A stretch of DNA of 64,000 bases from Cryptomeria japonica (Eukaryota; Streptophyta; Pinopsida; Cupressales; Cupressaceae), in NCBI RefSeq assembly GCF_030272615.1, contig NC_081409.1:475412573-475476572 (forward strand). Direction: 5' to 3'. Below the pieces are notes generated by a model. That model was not told the DNA's origin. It saw only the letters and a list, made by a program, of their open reading frames with translations, and ran no database searches. Made by a program: the position numbers and the translations under genes. Within the stretch, counting starts at the first letter, position 1. Each line of letters begins with the position of its first letter. Below, one piece after another: positions 24,151-34,824 of the stretch.

Positions 24151-25232
24151 GGGAGTCTTTTTCAATTAAAAAAAAAGGAGACAATTCACAATCTATCAGG
24201 CTGCCATAGGGGCTATGGGATGTCTATATTGGAGAAGTCTATAGGAATGGAAGTATCATTTTGAGCAATCACTGTGTAATGGAGTATCTGTAAGTGTAGC
24301 TATTGTATGCATTCACTCTCCATAAATTAATATACAAGATTCACTGTTTCAATTCCAGAATTCATGTATACTTTTGTGTTGATGAATTTCATTTTGTCCT
24401 CTTGATAAATCTGATAAAGGGTTTAATACAGTGTGCCACCACAAGTTGTTATAATTGAATATAAGATTTGCTTCTTCATGTTCTTATAGCACTTAATGGA
24501 ACCTCTATATTGATAGTCTTGTGTTACAAGTTGCCTGAAAACTGTCTCAAGAGTTTAATCGAATTATTTGTCCACAAAGTATCGTGCATATTCCTGGATA
24601 GAGGCACTGGTCTATCATTTATTTCTGAGATTTTTATTTGTATGCATAAGGTTCTTACAGAGAAACATTCTTCCATATCCTATTTGAACTAATCCTTGTA
24701 GATTTCATTCAAGTCCTGAAAGCATTTCATTTTCAATATACAATGTCTTTAACATACACTTTATTCATATTCAGTTTTAAGTTTTCAAAGTATTCAGCTA
24801 AAGAACATCATATAGCATAGTTACAGAACACTAATTTGCTAGTTGTGTAAACTTGCTTAGAGGCTTAAATCCACATTTAAATAACTCTTTTGTGCTTCAG
24901 AGGGAAGGGTACACCTGCCTAGGTTTTGTGGAGCCTGATGTGCAGAGGGATTTGGTCTTCGACCATCCCTGTTCATTGGCCAAGGCTGATTGGATTTCCT
25001 AAGGAGTTGGCAAGTCTTTGGGTTTTCCAATCTGTGATTTTGGGCACCAACAGATAGCATGATTAAGCTACATGATTTCATGATTATGCTAGAAAATAAG
25101 CTAGATTTAAGATAAAACTGAACATGATAACAATCCTAAAATGATAAACTAAGAGCTATATTCCTATAGTAACAATGCTTGAATGCAAAATGAGATGGGA
25201 TTCGAGATCCTTTGAACTAAAAAATGGGGTCT

Positions 25233-25239
25233 ATTTATA
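25233..25239 (-). promoter_or_regulatory. TATA box of the nested gypsy-type solo LTR
   Basis: TATAAAT on the minus strand lies in a segment matching the TATA segments of the LTRs at 46366 and 52521. Conservation in three copies supports a real LTR promoter. Confidence 0.55.
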
Positions 25240-26799
25240 GGATTTCCAAGGCCAGGGGTGAGGTGACAGGAATCAACGGTCAAGATTAAGTCTAAAGATA
25301 TCAATGGTTAAATTGAAGGCGATTGGAGAAGAGGTTGAATTAAAGGGAACAATTGGAGGTTGGTAGGAAAAGGGGTTGGATGAAAGGGGACAACGTCATC
25401 TCCATGGTGACAAGTGTCAAGAGGCTTCTAGAAAAGGTTAGATGAAAGGGAACACTTAGTGACAAGTGTCACAAAGCTTTTCTCATGAGAGGGAAAAGTG
25501 TTCAAGGAAAGGGGACATGGTGGTTAGGATGTGCAAGCTAAGATGGAGTTAGTTAAACTCGGGGTTAGATGGAATGAGTTAGGTTTAGAAGGGGTTAGGT
25601 TAGGTGGTTAGAAGTTAGGAGAATTTGAATTTAAAAAATCAAACAATAGAAAAAGGCTAATTAATCTCAACAACTCATTAATGATTCATTTTAATTAATT
25701 ATGGGATTTAGAAGAAATGAATTTGATGGGGGAAATTAATTAATTTGAATTAATTAATTAATTAAAGGGGATTATTGAAATGAACCTATTAAATAAATCC
25801 TTAGATTTATTAATAAGTAGATGAAAGGGAGAATTTAATCAAATTGCTTAGTGAATTCAATTAAATTAGGGAGGAGGATTAATTAAATAATTGCTTATTT
25901 AATTAATTATCTTCAGACCATTTTTAGGTGTATACAGCCCGAATTGCAAAAACGTGAATGAATTTTTTGATGATGTTGTTTATTATCTTCAACTAATCTT
26001 TATGAGCTAATTATAATTCCCACAAGATTATTTTTCATAGCTCAACCTAGCTCTTTCTTTACAGGATCCCAAGTTCGTCAAGATATATTATGCATGCTTA
26101 AATGTCTCAATTTATCATGCACAAGGACAAAACCATTGTGGGGTATTTCAAATCTTCACACCGAATAATCCTCCAACCTTCCTTCACCACATTTTGAATT
26201 TTGAAACTGTTATTTCCCATTGAATTAAATTTTGTATATGGTAAACTTCCAAAGGAAAACCCTAAAGCTCTTTCATCCTTGCTTTCACTAGAAATGATAT
26301 CCTTTTCCTTTGTGAAATCCTATTCACTTCCTTCTTATAAAGTTTTAAATAATTTATTAAAAATGATTTAAAAATACATTCCGCAAAAGGGCTTTCTTCA
26401 TCCAAAAAAAAGAAACTTTGATTTCCTTTTGCAATGTATTTAAATATTTTATTTAAAAGATTTAAATATAAGTTCCACCAAAGATGTTTTCATAGTATTA
26501 AAAAAATCATTTATTAAAATAATTCAAGAATATATATTCTTCCCCCATCTAATATTGGTATTTAATTCTTTTTGAAATAAACTCATTATTTCTTTTCCCT
26601 AGAATGATTCCACATTTGCAACCACATACATACATGAAAATCAACCACTTGATGTATGCATCACAATAGGTTTTCAGGAGCTTGAAATGGAAAAATATAC
26701 ATGAACATAGGTGTCTCACATGATTTCTCTAGTGAACTCACTGTCCTACATGAGATTTGGAACTCTAAATTTTTCAAAATTTAGGGTTCCATCAAACAC

Positions 26800-27866
26800 C
26801 ATGGTATGGAAGCTTGCACTCTCACTTAGTAAAGATAGGTTTTCAAAGGACCAATGAAGATAGAAACATATATCTCAAGACAGAAGGAGATAAAATTCTG
26901 GTAAGTGAGGTATTTGTTGATGATATCATTTTTGGAGGTAATGATGATACGTGTCATGATTTTGCTAATGAAATGAAGAATAAATTTGAAATGTCACTGG
27001 TAGGTGAGATTAAAAAATTCATAGATTTGCAAATCCAACATATGAAGGAAGGAATTTTTATCACACAATCCAAGTATGTGAAGGAAGTGTTGAGAACTTT
27101 TGGAATGAGAGATTGTAAACCAATTGGAACACCAATGGTTACATACTATAAATTGTCAAAAGAAGATGATTCTGCACCAGTTGATGAAAAAGAATACATA
27201 TCCATAATAGGTAAGCTACATTATGTTGTCCATAGCAAACCAAACATTGCTCATGCATTAAGATTGGTTGCTAGATTTTGGAAAAATCCGAAGGAGTCAC
27301 ACATGATTGCAACCAAGAGAATTTTCAAATACTTGAAAGGAACAATAGATTATGGATTATGGTATCTATATGCAGAAGACTTTGACTTAAAAGTCTACAC
27401 CAATGCAAATTGGGCAAGTAATGTTGATGATAGGAAAAGTACAACCAGAGGAGCATTTTTTCTTGGAGGCAGATTAGTCTCTTGGAGCAACAAGAAACAA
27501 AGTTGTATCTCTCAATCAACAACAAAAGCTGAGTATGTTGCAACTTACATTAATTGTATCCAAGTAATTTGGATGAAACACATATTGGAAGCTTTCAAGC
27601 TGAAGATATCATAACCGGTAAGAATTTTTTGTGATAGCAAAAGTGCTATAAATATTTCTAAGAACTCGATGTTGCATGCTAGGACTAAGCATATAGAGCT
27701 GAAGTATCATTTCCTGATAGAGAAATTTCAAAGAAAAGATGTATCACTGGAGCATGTTTCCACTAAAGAACAGCAAGCAAATATATTTACTAGCCCTGTA
27801 CCTAAGGCTACATTTGAATATCTCAGAGGTGAGTTAGGGGTTGTACCCCTACATGAAGTCAATTAA
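26800..27866 (+). pseudogene. Ty1-copia polyprotein, element B, 3' part (RT end and RNase H)
   Basis: This continues the reverse transcriptase cut at 18904. The catalytic VDDI lies at about 26914. The connection follows (QSKYVKEVLRTFGM), then RNase H with NANWAS near 27400, SWSNKKQSCISQST near 27480 and the C-terminal TKHIELKYHFLIEKF. One stop at 27612-27614 breaks RNase H; otherwise a 266-codon stretch is open. The end (LGVVPLHEVN) matches that of copy A. The 3' noncoding part leads to the polypurine tract at 28246. Confidence 0.93.
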
Positions 27867-28245
27867 TCAGATTTGGAAGACATCAATCCTAGAGCCTATT
27901 GAAAATCTTGAAGAAGGATTGACGAAGAATTGAGCTACTCCATAGGGGGAGCAACTAATTGCAGATCGGTGAAGCATGGATAAGACATAGAATGGTTTAC
28001 CTTCACTTTGGAATTGTTGTCAAAGAGGGAGAAAAGTATATGATTGATAGCCTTAAATATGTTAAGGAGAGAAGATAGATTGTAGACCAGTTACCAGTTG
28101 AAGACATGAAGATACAGTTGAAGGATAGTTTATGTTGAAAATGTAAACCAGGATTCCTATACCTGAATCATTTGAAGGATAATATATAGTTTACTCTCAA
28201 TCATGACAATCAATTGGTATGGATATTTGTATTGCCATCAATGCC

Positions 28246-28257
28246 AAAGGGGGAGAA
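28246..28257 (+). promoter_or_regulatory. Polypurine tract, copia element B
   Basis: AAAGGGGGAGAA directly precedes the LTR start TGTTGGCATTG at 28258. Confidence 0.85.
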
Positions 28258-29616
28258 TGTTGGCATTGCATGAAGATTGCATTGAAGAAGTTTATTAGGA
28301 AGTGTTGTCATTGATGTCAATAGCAACTGGTAATGAAGCAATAAAGCAACTAGTAATGAAGCAATGAAGATCAACCCGTAACCCTATCCAGTTGAGAAGC
28401 AGAACCCACACCGATGAAGCTTGGAGATCAGTTGTGATGATTTATGACCGAATGATGATTGTTGATGAAGATTCCATAAAAGCATGTTGTACATGATGAG
28501 TTTCTAGATGGTTTTAGTGCATAAAGATAATCATTTATCTTGGGAATGATCAAACTCATAGTATGAAGTGACAAATACGTGCCAATGTTACAAGATTTAA
28601 AGTGCGATGATCTAGGAGTGGTTGGAGATCCTAGAAGAATGTAAAGTTGATTGCATGTAATCTAATGGTGAAGATTGAACCGATGTGTTGTAATCTCTAT
28701 GAGAATTTTAGGGTTTGTGTTGTGTTACCGACCTAAGGTATTTGTTTAAAAGGTCGATGAATTGATTGAATGAGTGGTTGGCAAATTTGATTAAGTGTGA
28801 AAGTGATTGTTGCCAAACGAGGAGGTGTATCTACAGAATGATGTGAAGGCAAATAGGAGTGATTAAGAATATGATTTAGCAAGGAAGTGTTATTTCTAGA
28901 TCGGTCAAAGAACCTGTTGTTCTCTAACCATTACAGCAGTTTGAAATCCCCTCGCAGGGTAAGCTCTAATAGGCTTGTTGTTAAAATCCTCTAACCAGGT
29001 GATCCATTAGATTGGATTTGAAATCCTCCATTGAGGTTACCTTTAATAGGGTATTTATAGTCAATCCCTTAATCATGTGGTCCTTAACTGGATCTGTTCC
29101 TAACAGAACATTCTTGTATAAACTTCTAACCAAGCTTGGCTCCTAACAGGGCAAACTTTAGAAGAGTTCAAAAATACTTGTGGGTATTCATCCCCATCGT
29201 GGTTTTTCCCATTTGTGTTTCCACGTCAAAAATCATTGTGTCAAGTGGTGAATTATTTTGTGGATGTGTTTTTGGTACGGTCGATATGATTGATTGGTAA
29301 ATCTGCATAGATATATCTAAATGATTGGAAATGATCTGAAATATGTTATTATTGGTATTAGAGATGTGGTTTAAGGTTTTGGTCAAAAGATATTTAAGTT
29401 TCAGATCTGTTACATTATATCACTAAAGTATTAGGTCAAACGGTAAGGTTTAACAAAGCAGCTGCAGATTTGTTAAAGTGTCTAAACTGGTAAACTTTGT
29501 GAGTTGATTCTTAGATGAAATAAGTTTGGTGAAAATTTAGTTTATTTTTAACTACTGATTCACCCCCCCCCCCTCTCAGTGGTTGACTGGATCTTTATAA
29601 TTTCATCATATTATCA
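28258..29616 (+). mobile_element. 3' LTR of copia element B
   Basis: This LTR of about 1.36 kb starts TGTTGGCATTGCATG and ends ATTATCA, like the LTR at 14363-15702. Both contain the segment ACTTGTGGGTATTCATCCCC. Scattered substitutions and small indels, plus a C run near 29566, show the pair has aged. The sequence after it (CAATT) has no visible partner because the 5' end of the array is truncated. Confidence 0.85.
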
Positions 29617-30585
29617 CAATTAAACCAAGTGCTTCTTAATTTTATGTCTTCCATTTGTCTTGGTTGGCTTGAGGTGTAGTTGAAGTGGGCTTTGAGTTTT
29701 TATGAGTTGTAAAATCCAAAAGGTGATTGCAGAAAAAATAAAGGAAATATGTGTTTTCCTTGAATGATAATTAGAACCATTTAACTTAAGGGTGGCTGCA
29801 AGAAGTTGAGTCCCACTTTTGGGCAAAAAGTGGAAGTGTTTTCTCTATTTTTCAAATTTTATGTCGATTGATGTCAAAATTTGATGCACTTAGAGATTGA
29901 ATCTCAAAAAACTTCAATAATAGAAAATGTAGTGCTCAGAGTCTAATTTTCAAATATGTAATTTATTTTAATACCCACATGGTAGAAATCTCTTTTTAGT
30001 AGGCATGTTTAAAAACCATTTTTTCAAAATGCCTATTTCAGGACCATACCACGCGTGTGTACAACCACCCTTTTTTGATGCAAATAAATGAATTTTTGCA
30101 AATACTTCTGGGAAATGATACCTAAGACACCAAATATTGATGAGAATATTTTTGCTTATTTTTTTATTGAATATATTTTTTTTTATTAATTTTTAACTGA
30201 CAATAAAGTATATTTTCAAAACATCGGGTGTACGACCACCATAATTTGATGAAAATTTCATATTTTTCCATTTTTTTTTTTAATATTCAAAAGAATTGTA
30301 TGTAGATTGATGCCATATAATTTATTTTTCTAAAATCCTAAAAACCAAAAAGTTATTAAAGTTTTAGTGAACCTTGGTATTTTAGGTTTAGGTTCCACTT
30401 TTGATTAATAAATAATACAAAAATAGTAAAAGTAATCTTATCACTATAAAATTTACATTTCTGAATTCAGGACGCTAAAAACTCTAATGGGTTTTTGTTT
30501 CGTCAACAAATTCAATCAGAAAGGCCCTCAAAAAATTAGGCCAAGGTAGAAATCTAATGTCGATTTACCTTAGTCATTTTTTTGG
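29617..30585. other. AT-rich flank, no gene seen
   Basis: There is no coding sequence. Two related segments containing GTGTACAACCACC (about 30058) and GTGTACGACCACC (about 30228) suggest a short internal direct repeat. The left end of the DNA transposon at 30.6-40.6 kb probably lies here, but I could not identify its terminus. Confidence 0.4.
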
Positions 30586-30747
30586 AGGTCCAAGCATAGG
30601 CTTGGTGAGACCAAGCCTATCCCGAAGCAAAAAAAAAATCTAAGGAATGTTTCCCGCCCCTAATTTTAAAAAATGAGCACCCATTTTTTAAATTCAAAAA
30701 ACGGGCGCTCGTTTTTGAAAAGATTCGTTGGGCCAGAATCTGGCCCA
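30586..30747. repeat. Left subterminal hairpins of the DNA transposon
   Basis: Four inverted repeats lie in a row. ATAGGCTTGG / CCAAGCCTAT has a 5-base loop (30592-30616). AAAAAATG / CATTTTTT flanks AGCACC. AAAAACG / CGTTTTT flanks GGCGCT (near 30697-30715). TGGGCCAGA / TCTGGCCCA has one base between (30729-30747). The middle two look like variants of one palindrome, the first altered by CG-to-TG and CG-to-CA changes. Confidence 0.7.
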
Positions 30748-30897
30748 CAAGCACAAATCCTAATGATTGAATGATTTTTCAATCATTGGCTGATAGGTAC
30801 GATCTGCAAAGAGAATGTTTTGATTAATCATTCTCTTTGTTTGTCTTATTATCGATTTGGCAAAGAGATTGATTCGAATTCAAATTTTGGTGTAGCC

Positions 30898-33800
30898 ATG
30901 GGATCAAATCAACACAAGAAGAGGCAAAGGAAGGTTCTGACAACTAAGGAGATTGTAGCAAATAGGGAGAAGGAGGCAATGCATCAATGAGAGAGAAGAT
31001 CAAGAATGAGACAAGGAGCTTCAAGTTCCATAATCATTTTAGAAGAGGAGAACATCAATGAGACCATAAATGTTGATGAAGGAAACACAATAGAACCATT
31101 TAATTCAGGTGCATCTTCTAATCCATTATTGGATATAGGTATGTCTCCACAGCCCCATGTTTTTTCTCATGAAGAAATTGGTGATTTAGTAGAAGCAGGC
31201 TACTTATTAAATGAAATTCTAATTGAAAATCAAACCCCAAATGAAATTAGAAGTCAAGTTGAAAGTGAAATTGAAATCCAAATTGAAACCCCAACTGAAA
31301 CTAGATCTCAACTTGAAACTAAAATTGAAACCAAATTTGAAACTCCAAATGAAATTGAAAATCCACCTACAAATAAAACCAATAATGTGTATGTAGACAT
31401 GGAAACACCAATTGAAAATGAAACATGTTTGAATGATAATCAAATGAATGAAAATTTTGAAATTAAAAGTGATGTACTAGACAACCTTCCTGGCTTGGTT
31501 TCATGGAGACAGATTAGGACACATGCAAATAGATTGTTTAGACATTTTTTTTATAATAAGAAATTTGGGTTTCAATGTCAATTAATGGTACAACTAATTA
31601 AAATGACTGAAATGCAAAAAGTGATGAAGAAGTTAGGATTTTATGTCAAACCCAAGAAGAATGAGGAGTCTTTAAAACAAGTTGTATCGACTGTTGCTAG
31701 CGCCTTTGATACATTTGGAAAGAAAAGTCATTCTAAAGATAAAAATGCGGCACGACGGGCAATAACAACAGCTTTAGTAAGCCAAACAACTTCTAATAAA
31801 AGAATGATGAGTAACATAAGTGGATATCTTAATATTCATTGCAAAACTTTGTCAAGAGCTGTAAAAAGAAGAGTTAATTTTGAAAGTGATCCGACAAACA
31901 AATTGTGGACTTTTAGTGGTAGACTACCAAGGTCTGATATGAAACTTACTGGTGAAGTCAAAAATTTGATCAAAAAATTCTGGCATGATAATACGAGAGT
32001 ATCACCTAATGTTAGAGATGTTCTTAAATTAAGAGTTGGGTCAAAAATTCGTGATCCACATCCAAAACACCTATTGGACATGACTCAAACTGAATTGTAT
32101 AAAAAAAATTTGGATGATAAAGTGTTGACTATTAGCATTTGTCAAAGGTCTTTTGAAAAGTGTAAACCTTGGCATGTTCGAATTAACAAGGAAAGAGTCA
32201 CATGTTGTTGCAAAACTCATGTTCAATTTCGCTACCATTATGATGTATTTCGATATATACGTGTTACCATGCATAGTAATGGAATTTTCCAAGAATGTGG
32301 TATAAATATACCACCTGAAACTATCAAGGAGTTTATTTCAAGTTTGTTTTGCAACCCACTAAATGAACAAAATTTCCTTTTCAATGCATGTGTTTCTGGT
32401 GTATGTGATATATGTGGCAATCTTGCATTGTTGGATGAATGTTTGCATGAAAATGTTTCAAATGATTTTGGACAACAATTAATTGATGTTAAAATATTTA
32501 AAACTATTGAGTATCCATTGAAGGATGGAAAGGTTGGAAAACGATGCGATCTAATCACTGAAAAAGTTAGTGTTCATGCATTTATGAATGAATTCAAGAG
32601 TAACATCATACCTAAATATGTTAAACACACTCAAAATGCTAGATGGCTCAATGGTCAGTTTCGAATATGTAAGGATACATTTCTTGTTGGTAGTATACTT
32701 TCGGTTGTTGACTTTGCAGAGAACTACATGCTTGCACCACAAGATGAGGTACAATCACAATACTACAATTCAGTGCAGGTATCAATTTTTGTCCATATTG
32801 TCTATAGGAATGCACTAGATAGTACACAAGAGGATCGCAAAATTTTGAGAGGGTACCATTTCTATATGAGTGATAATAAATTACACTCATCTGAGTTTGT
32901 CCAGTTTTGCTTCAAGACCTTTTTTCAAAATTTGAGGGAGAGAGAAATTCAGATGACACAACATCTAATATGGTCTGATAATTGCACCTGGGCAATTCAA
33001 GAATGCTAGAATGTTTTATTGGCTGAGTAGGATTCATAAAAAAACTAATATCGAACACATTTGGAGTTTTTTTGAGGCTGGACACGGGAAAGGAGAACAT
33101 GACAGTGCTGGTGCATGTGTTAAGAGAGCCCTTTGTAGAGAGCAACTCAAATTCGAGGAAAAGGCTAAGTTTAAAAATGCAAGTGCAATTGTGGATTGGT
33201 GTAATGCAAATTTATCCACAGGATCAAGTCAGAACTCTACAATTAGACGTTTCTTCTGGCTAGTTAAAGAGGAGAATATCCTTCCAAGATATGATTGTGA
33301 TACAATAAATGGGTCAGCTAGATGGCATTCATTTAAGAGTTCTAATTCTAACACTTGGACTATATGGACTAGAGAGCTTGCATGTTTTTGTCAATTTTGT
33401 GTTGCAGGTGAATGGGAAGAATGCGAGAATGCGGAATGGGTCGAAGAATGGCAACACAAATCCTTAACACCTACTGAGACACAATATGAAGATGTTAGAA
33501 TAAATGAAGACCTCGATCATGCATTTGCATCAGAAGATTATGATCATGTTTCGGACCTCATACAACCTAGTAATTTAATTCAATTTATTGTTTATAACTT
33601 TAAATTATATATTTTTATGTATTGTCATATAATTTATGATTACATATTTGAATTATAAATTCTAACAAGTTTTATTTCTACACATTGTACTTAAATTTGT
33701 TTTATAGGACATGTGTATGATGTTGTTGCACCTAAGGATAATGATGAGCAGGTTGAGTATTGGCTAGCTAGATGTGTAGAACCTAAGAAAAAGTTGATAT

Positions 33801-34093
33801 GTGATCAAGTAGATGATGATGGTTTTCAGTATCCAGTTGGGTCTGTTGTGGTGGTTCGTACATGGCTACGCAAATACTTAACAAGAAGGAATGGCTTACC
33901 AGCTTATGAAGACTACCAATCAGAAAAGAAGATTATACATTATTCTCATTTGGTGGTGGCAACAAACATCAAATTAGAAAGATACAAAGGTAGACCTACT
34001 AATAAGGTATTGTGGACACTTTCAGTAGAAGAGCATGAGGCAATCATAGACGCATTGCAGAAGAGAGAGGATGCAGATGGTACATTGGGTTGA
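30898..34093 (+). pseudogene. Transposase-like protein with DFAENY / WSDN / GHGKGEHD motifs
   Basis: The start ATG has a strong plant context (GCCATGG) and leads into a basic N-terminus (HKKRQRK). A TGA at 30988 (from CGA, by inference) breaks it, then 668 codons are open. A Glu-rich repetitive part (31225-31380) is followed by a basic helical region. A Cys/His region (CCCKTHVQFRYHYDVFR from 32203; CVSGVCDIC near 32389) comes next. Acidic motifs are DFAENY (Asp codon 32710), MSDN (32872), WSDN (32977) and, after a 1-base frameshift at about 32989, GHGKGEHD (Asp codon 33101). A 138-bp GT-AG intron (33570-33707) precedes a last exon with YWLARCVEP and VGSVVVVRTWL, which may be a chromatin-reader-like fold. 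The motif order resembles uncharacterised DDD/E-type transposase-like proteins common in animal genomes, and Sola-type DDD elements are one candidate. Family assignment is uncertain. Confidence 0.65.
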
Positions 34094-34824
34094 ATCAAAT
34101 TTATATGCATGTAAGATAGAATTATGTCTTAAATATGACCTGACTCTATATTTATCATTGTATGACAAATCTATATTTATAGTGTACATTTTTATTTTAG
34201 TACCATGAAGTCCATGCTTCCTAATAATTTGGTTAGCCTTAATTCCATCAATCTATTGGATTCCTCTATGAGATTCATTTATAATTAATAATCCTTTTAT
34301 ATAATCATGAAAATCATGATTCCTCTATGAGATTCATTTATAATTAATAAGTTGATACTTGTGTGAACTCTTTTAAATATTTAATCACGATAATTGTTTT
34401 TCTTTGTCCCTTTAACATTGTATTTGTCTACATTTGATACAATTTTGGTTTCATAAACAATATTGTATTAGTTATCTTATTCTTAATGTTATTTTGTGCA
34501 CATTGAATTATAAACTGTTGCACTATAATAACAAGTCTTGAAATAATAATTTAATAAGGAAATGACATTAAAACAAGTCCAAATAACATAATAACAAAAC
34601 AATGTATCACATATATAATCACTAGAGTGCGCCAAATCACATAACACAACCTGATATCATAATAGCAAGGAAATGGCATAATAAAAAGTCCTATATATAA
34701 TCACATAACACATAACAACAAGTCCTATATATAATCACATAATAACAAGTCTCGAGATAACATAACAAGTGTCATCATAAAAAGTCCACAATACAATAAC
34801 ATGACATGATCTAAAATATACAAT
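34094..34824. other. Convergent intergenic region of the DNA transposon
   Basis: The 3' ends of the two transposon genes face each other here. A 33-bp segment starting GATTCCTCTATGAGATTCAT occurs twice (34259-34291 and 34318-34350). A segment containing AAGTCCTATATATAATCACA occurs twice near 34690 and 34730. No gene is seen. Confidence 0.6.

Larger units (their letters stand above)
22632..25052 (-). mobile_element. Insert X2: second X-family element, opposite orientation, nested in the solo LTR
   Basis: On the minus strand it starts TGTTGGTGCCCAAAATCAC and ends GGTTCCACCA. The target duplication GATAG is exact (22627-22631 and 25053-25057). It is 2421 bp long with no coding domain, shorter than X1 by about 1.9 kb. 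It interrupts the gypsy-type solo LTR, whose halves join across it. Probably a solo LTR. Confidence 0.8.
22386..25936 (-). mobile_element. Gypsy-type solo LTR nested in X1
   Basis: Its two outer parts (22386-22631 and 25058-25936) match the LTRs of the gypsy element at 45981-53351. Shared points are AATAAATCATT-CA near 22440, GACT-GACTACACC near 22577, a TATAAAT box and the end CCATTTTTAGGTGTATACA against CCATTTTTAGGGTATTACA. The flanks GTCCG (22381-22385) and GCCCG (25937-25941) are a 5-bp duplication with one change. Net of X2 it is about 1.1 kb, like the LTRs it matches. No internal region is present. Confidence 0.75.
18905..26794 (+). mobile_element. Insert X1: LTR-type element (probable solo LTR) in copia B
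   Basis: It starts TATTGGTTCCCAAAACC and ends GGTTCCATCA. It splits the reverse transcriptase frame of copia B and is flanked by AAGAC (18900-18904) and AACAC (26795-26799), a 5-bp duplication with one change. Without the nested solo LTR it is about 4.3 kb. It carries no coding domain. It is the same family as X2 (22632-25052) in opposite orientation: their outer 1 kb are recognisably similar. Examples are the segment with CCTAGGCAGGT near 19030 (opposite strand near 24920) and the segment with AAGGACAC-CCCTTTGGTTTA near 19833 (opposite strand near 24055). The TG-type start, CA end and 5-bp duplication fit an LTR. I could not find internal primer sites. Confidence 0.72.

Noticed and set aside
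18905-25052. A single 6-kb foldback transposon bounded by inverted repeats
   Set aside because: The right arm has its own exact target duplication (GATAG) inside a solo LTR, and the left arm belongs to an insert ending at 26794, so these are two independent insertions.
34600-34790. Possible CRISPR-like spaced repeats
   Set aside because: The repeats (AAGTCCTATATATAATCACA) are few, AT-rich and irregularly spaced, and the genome is eukaryotic.
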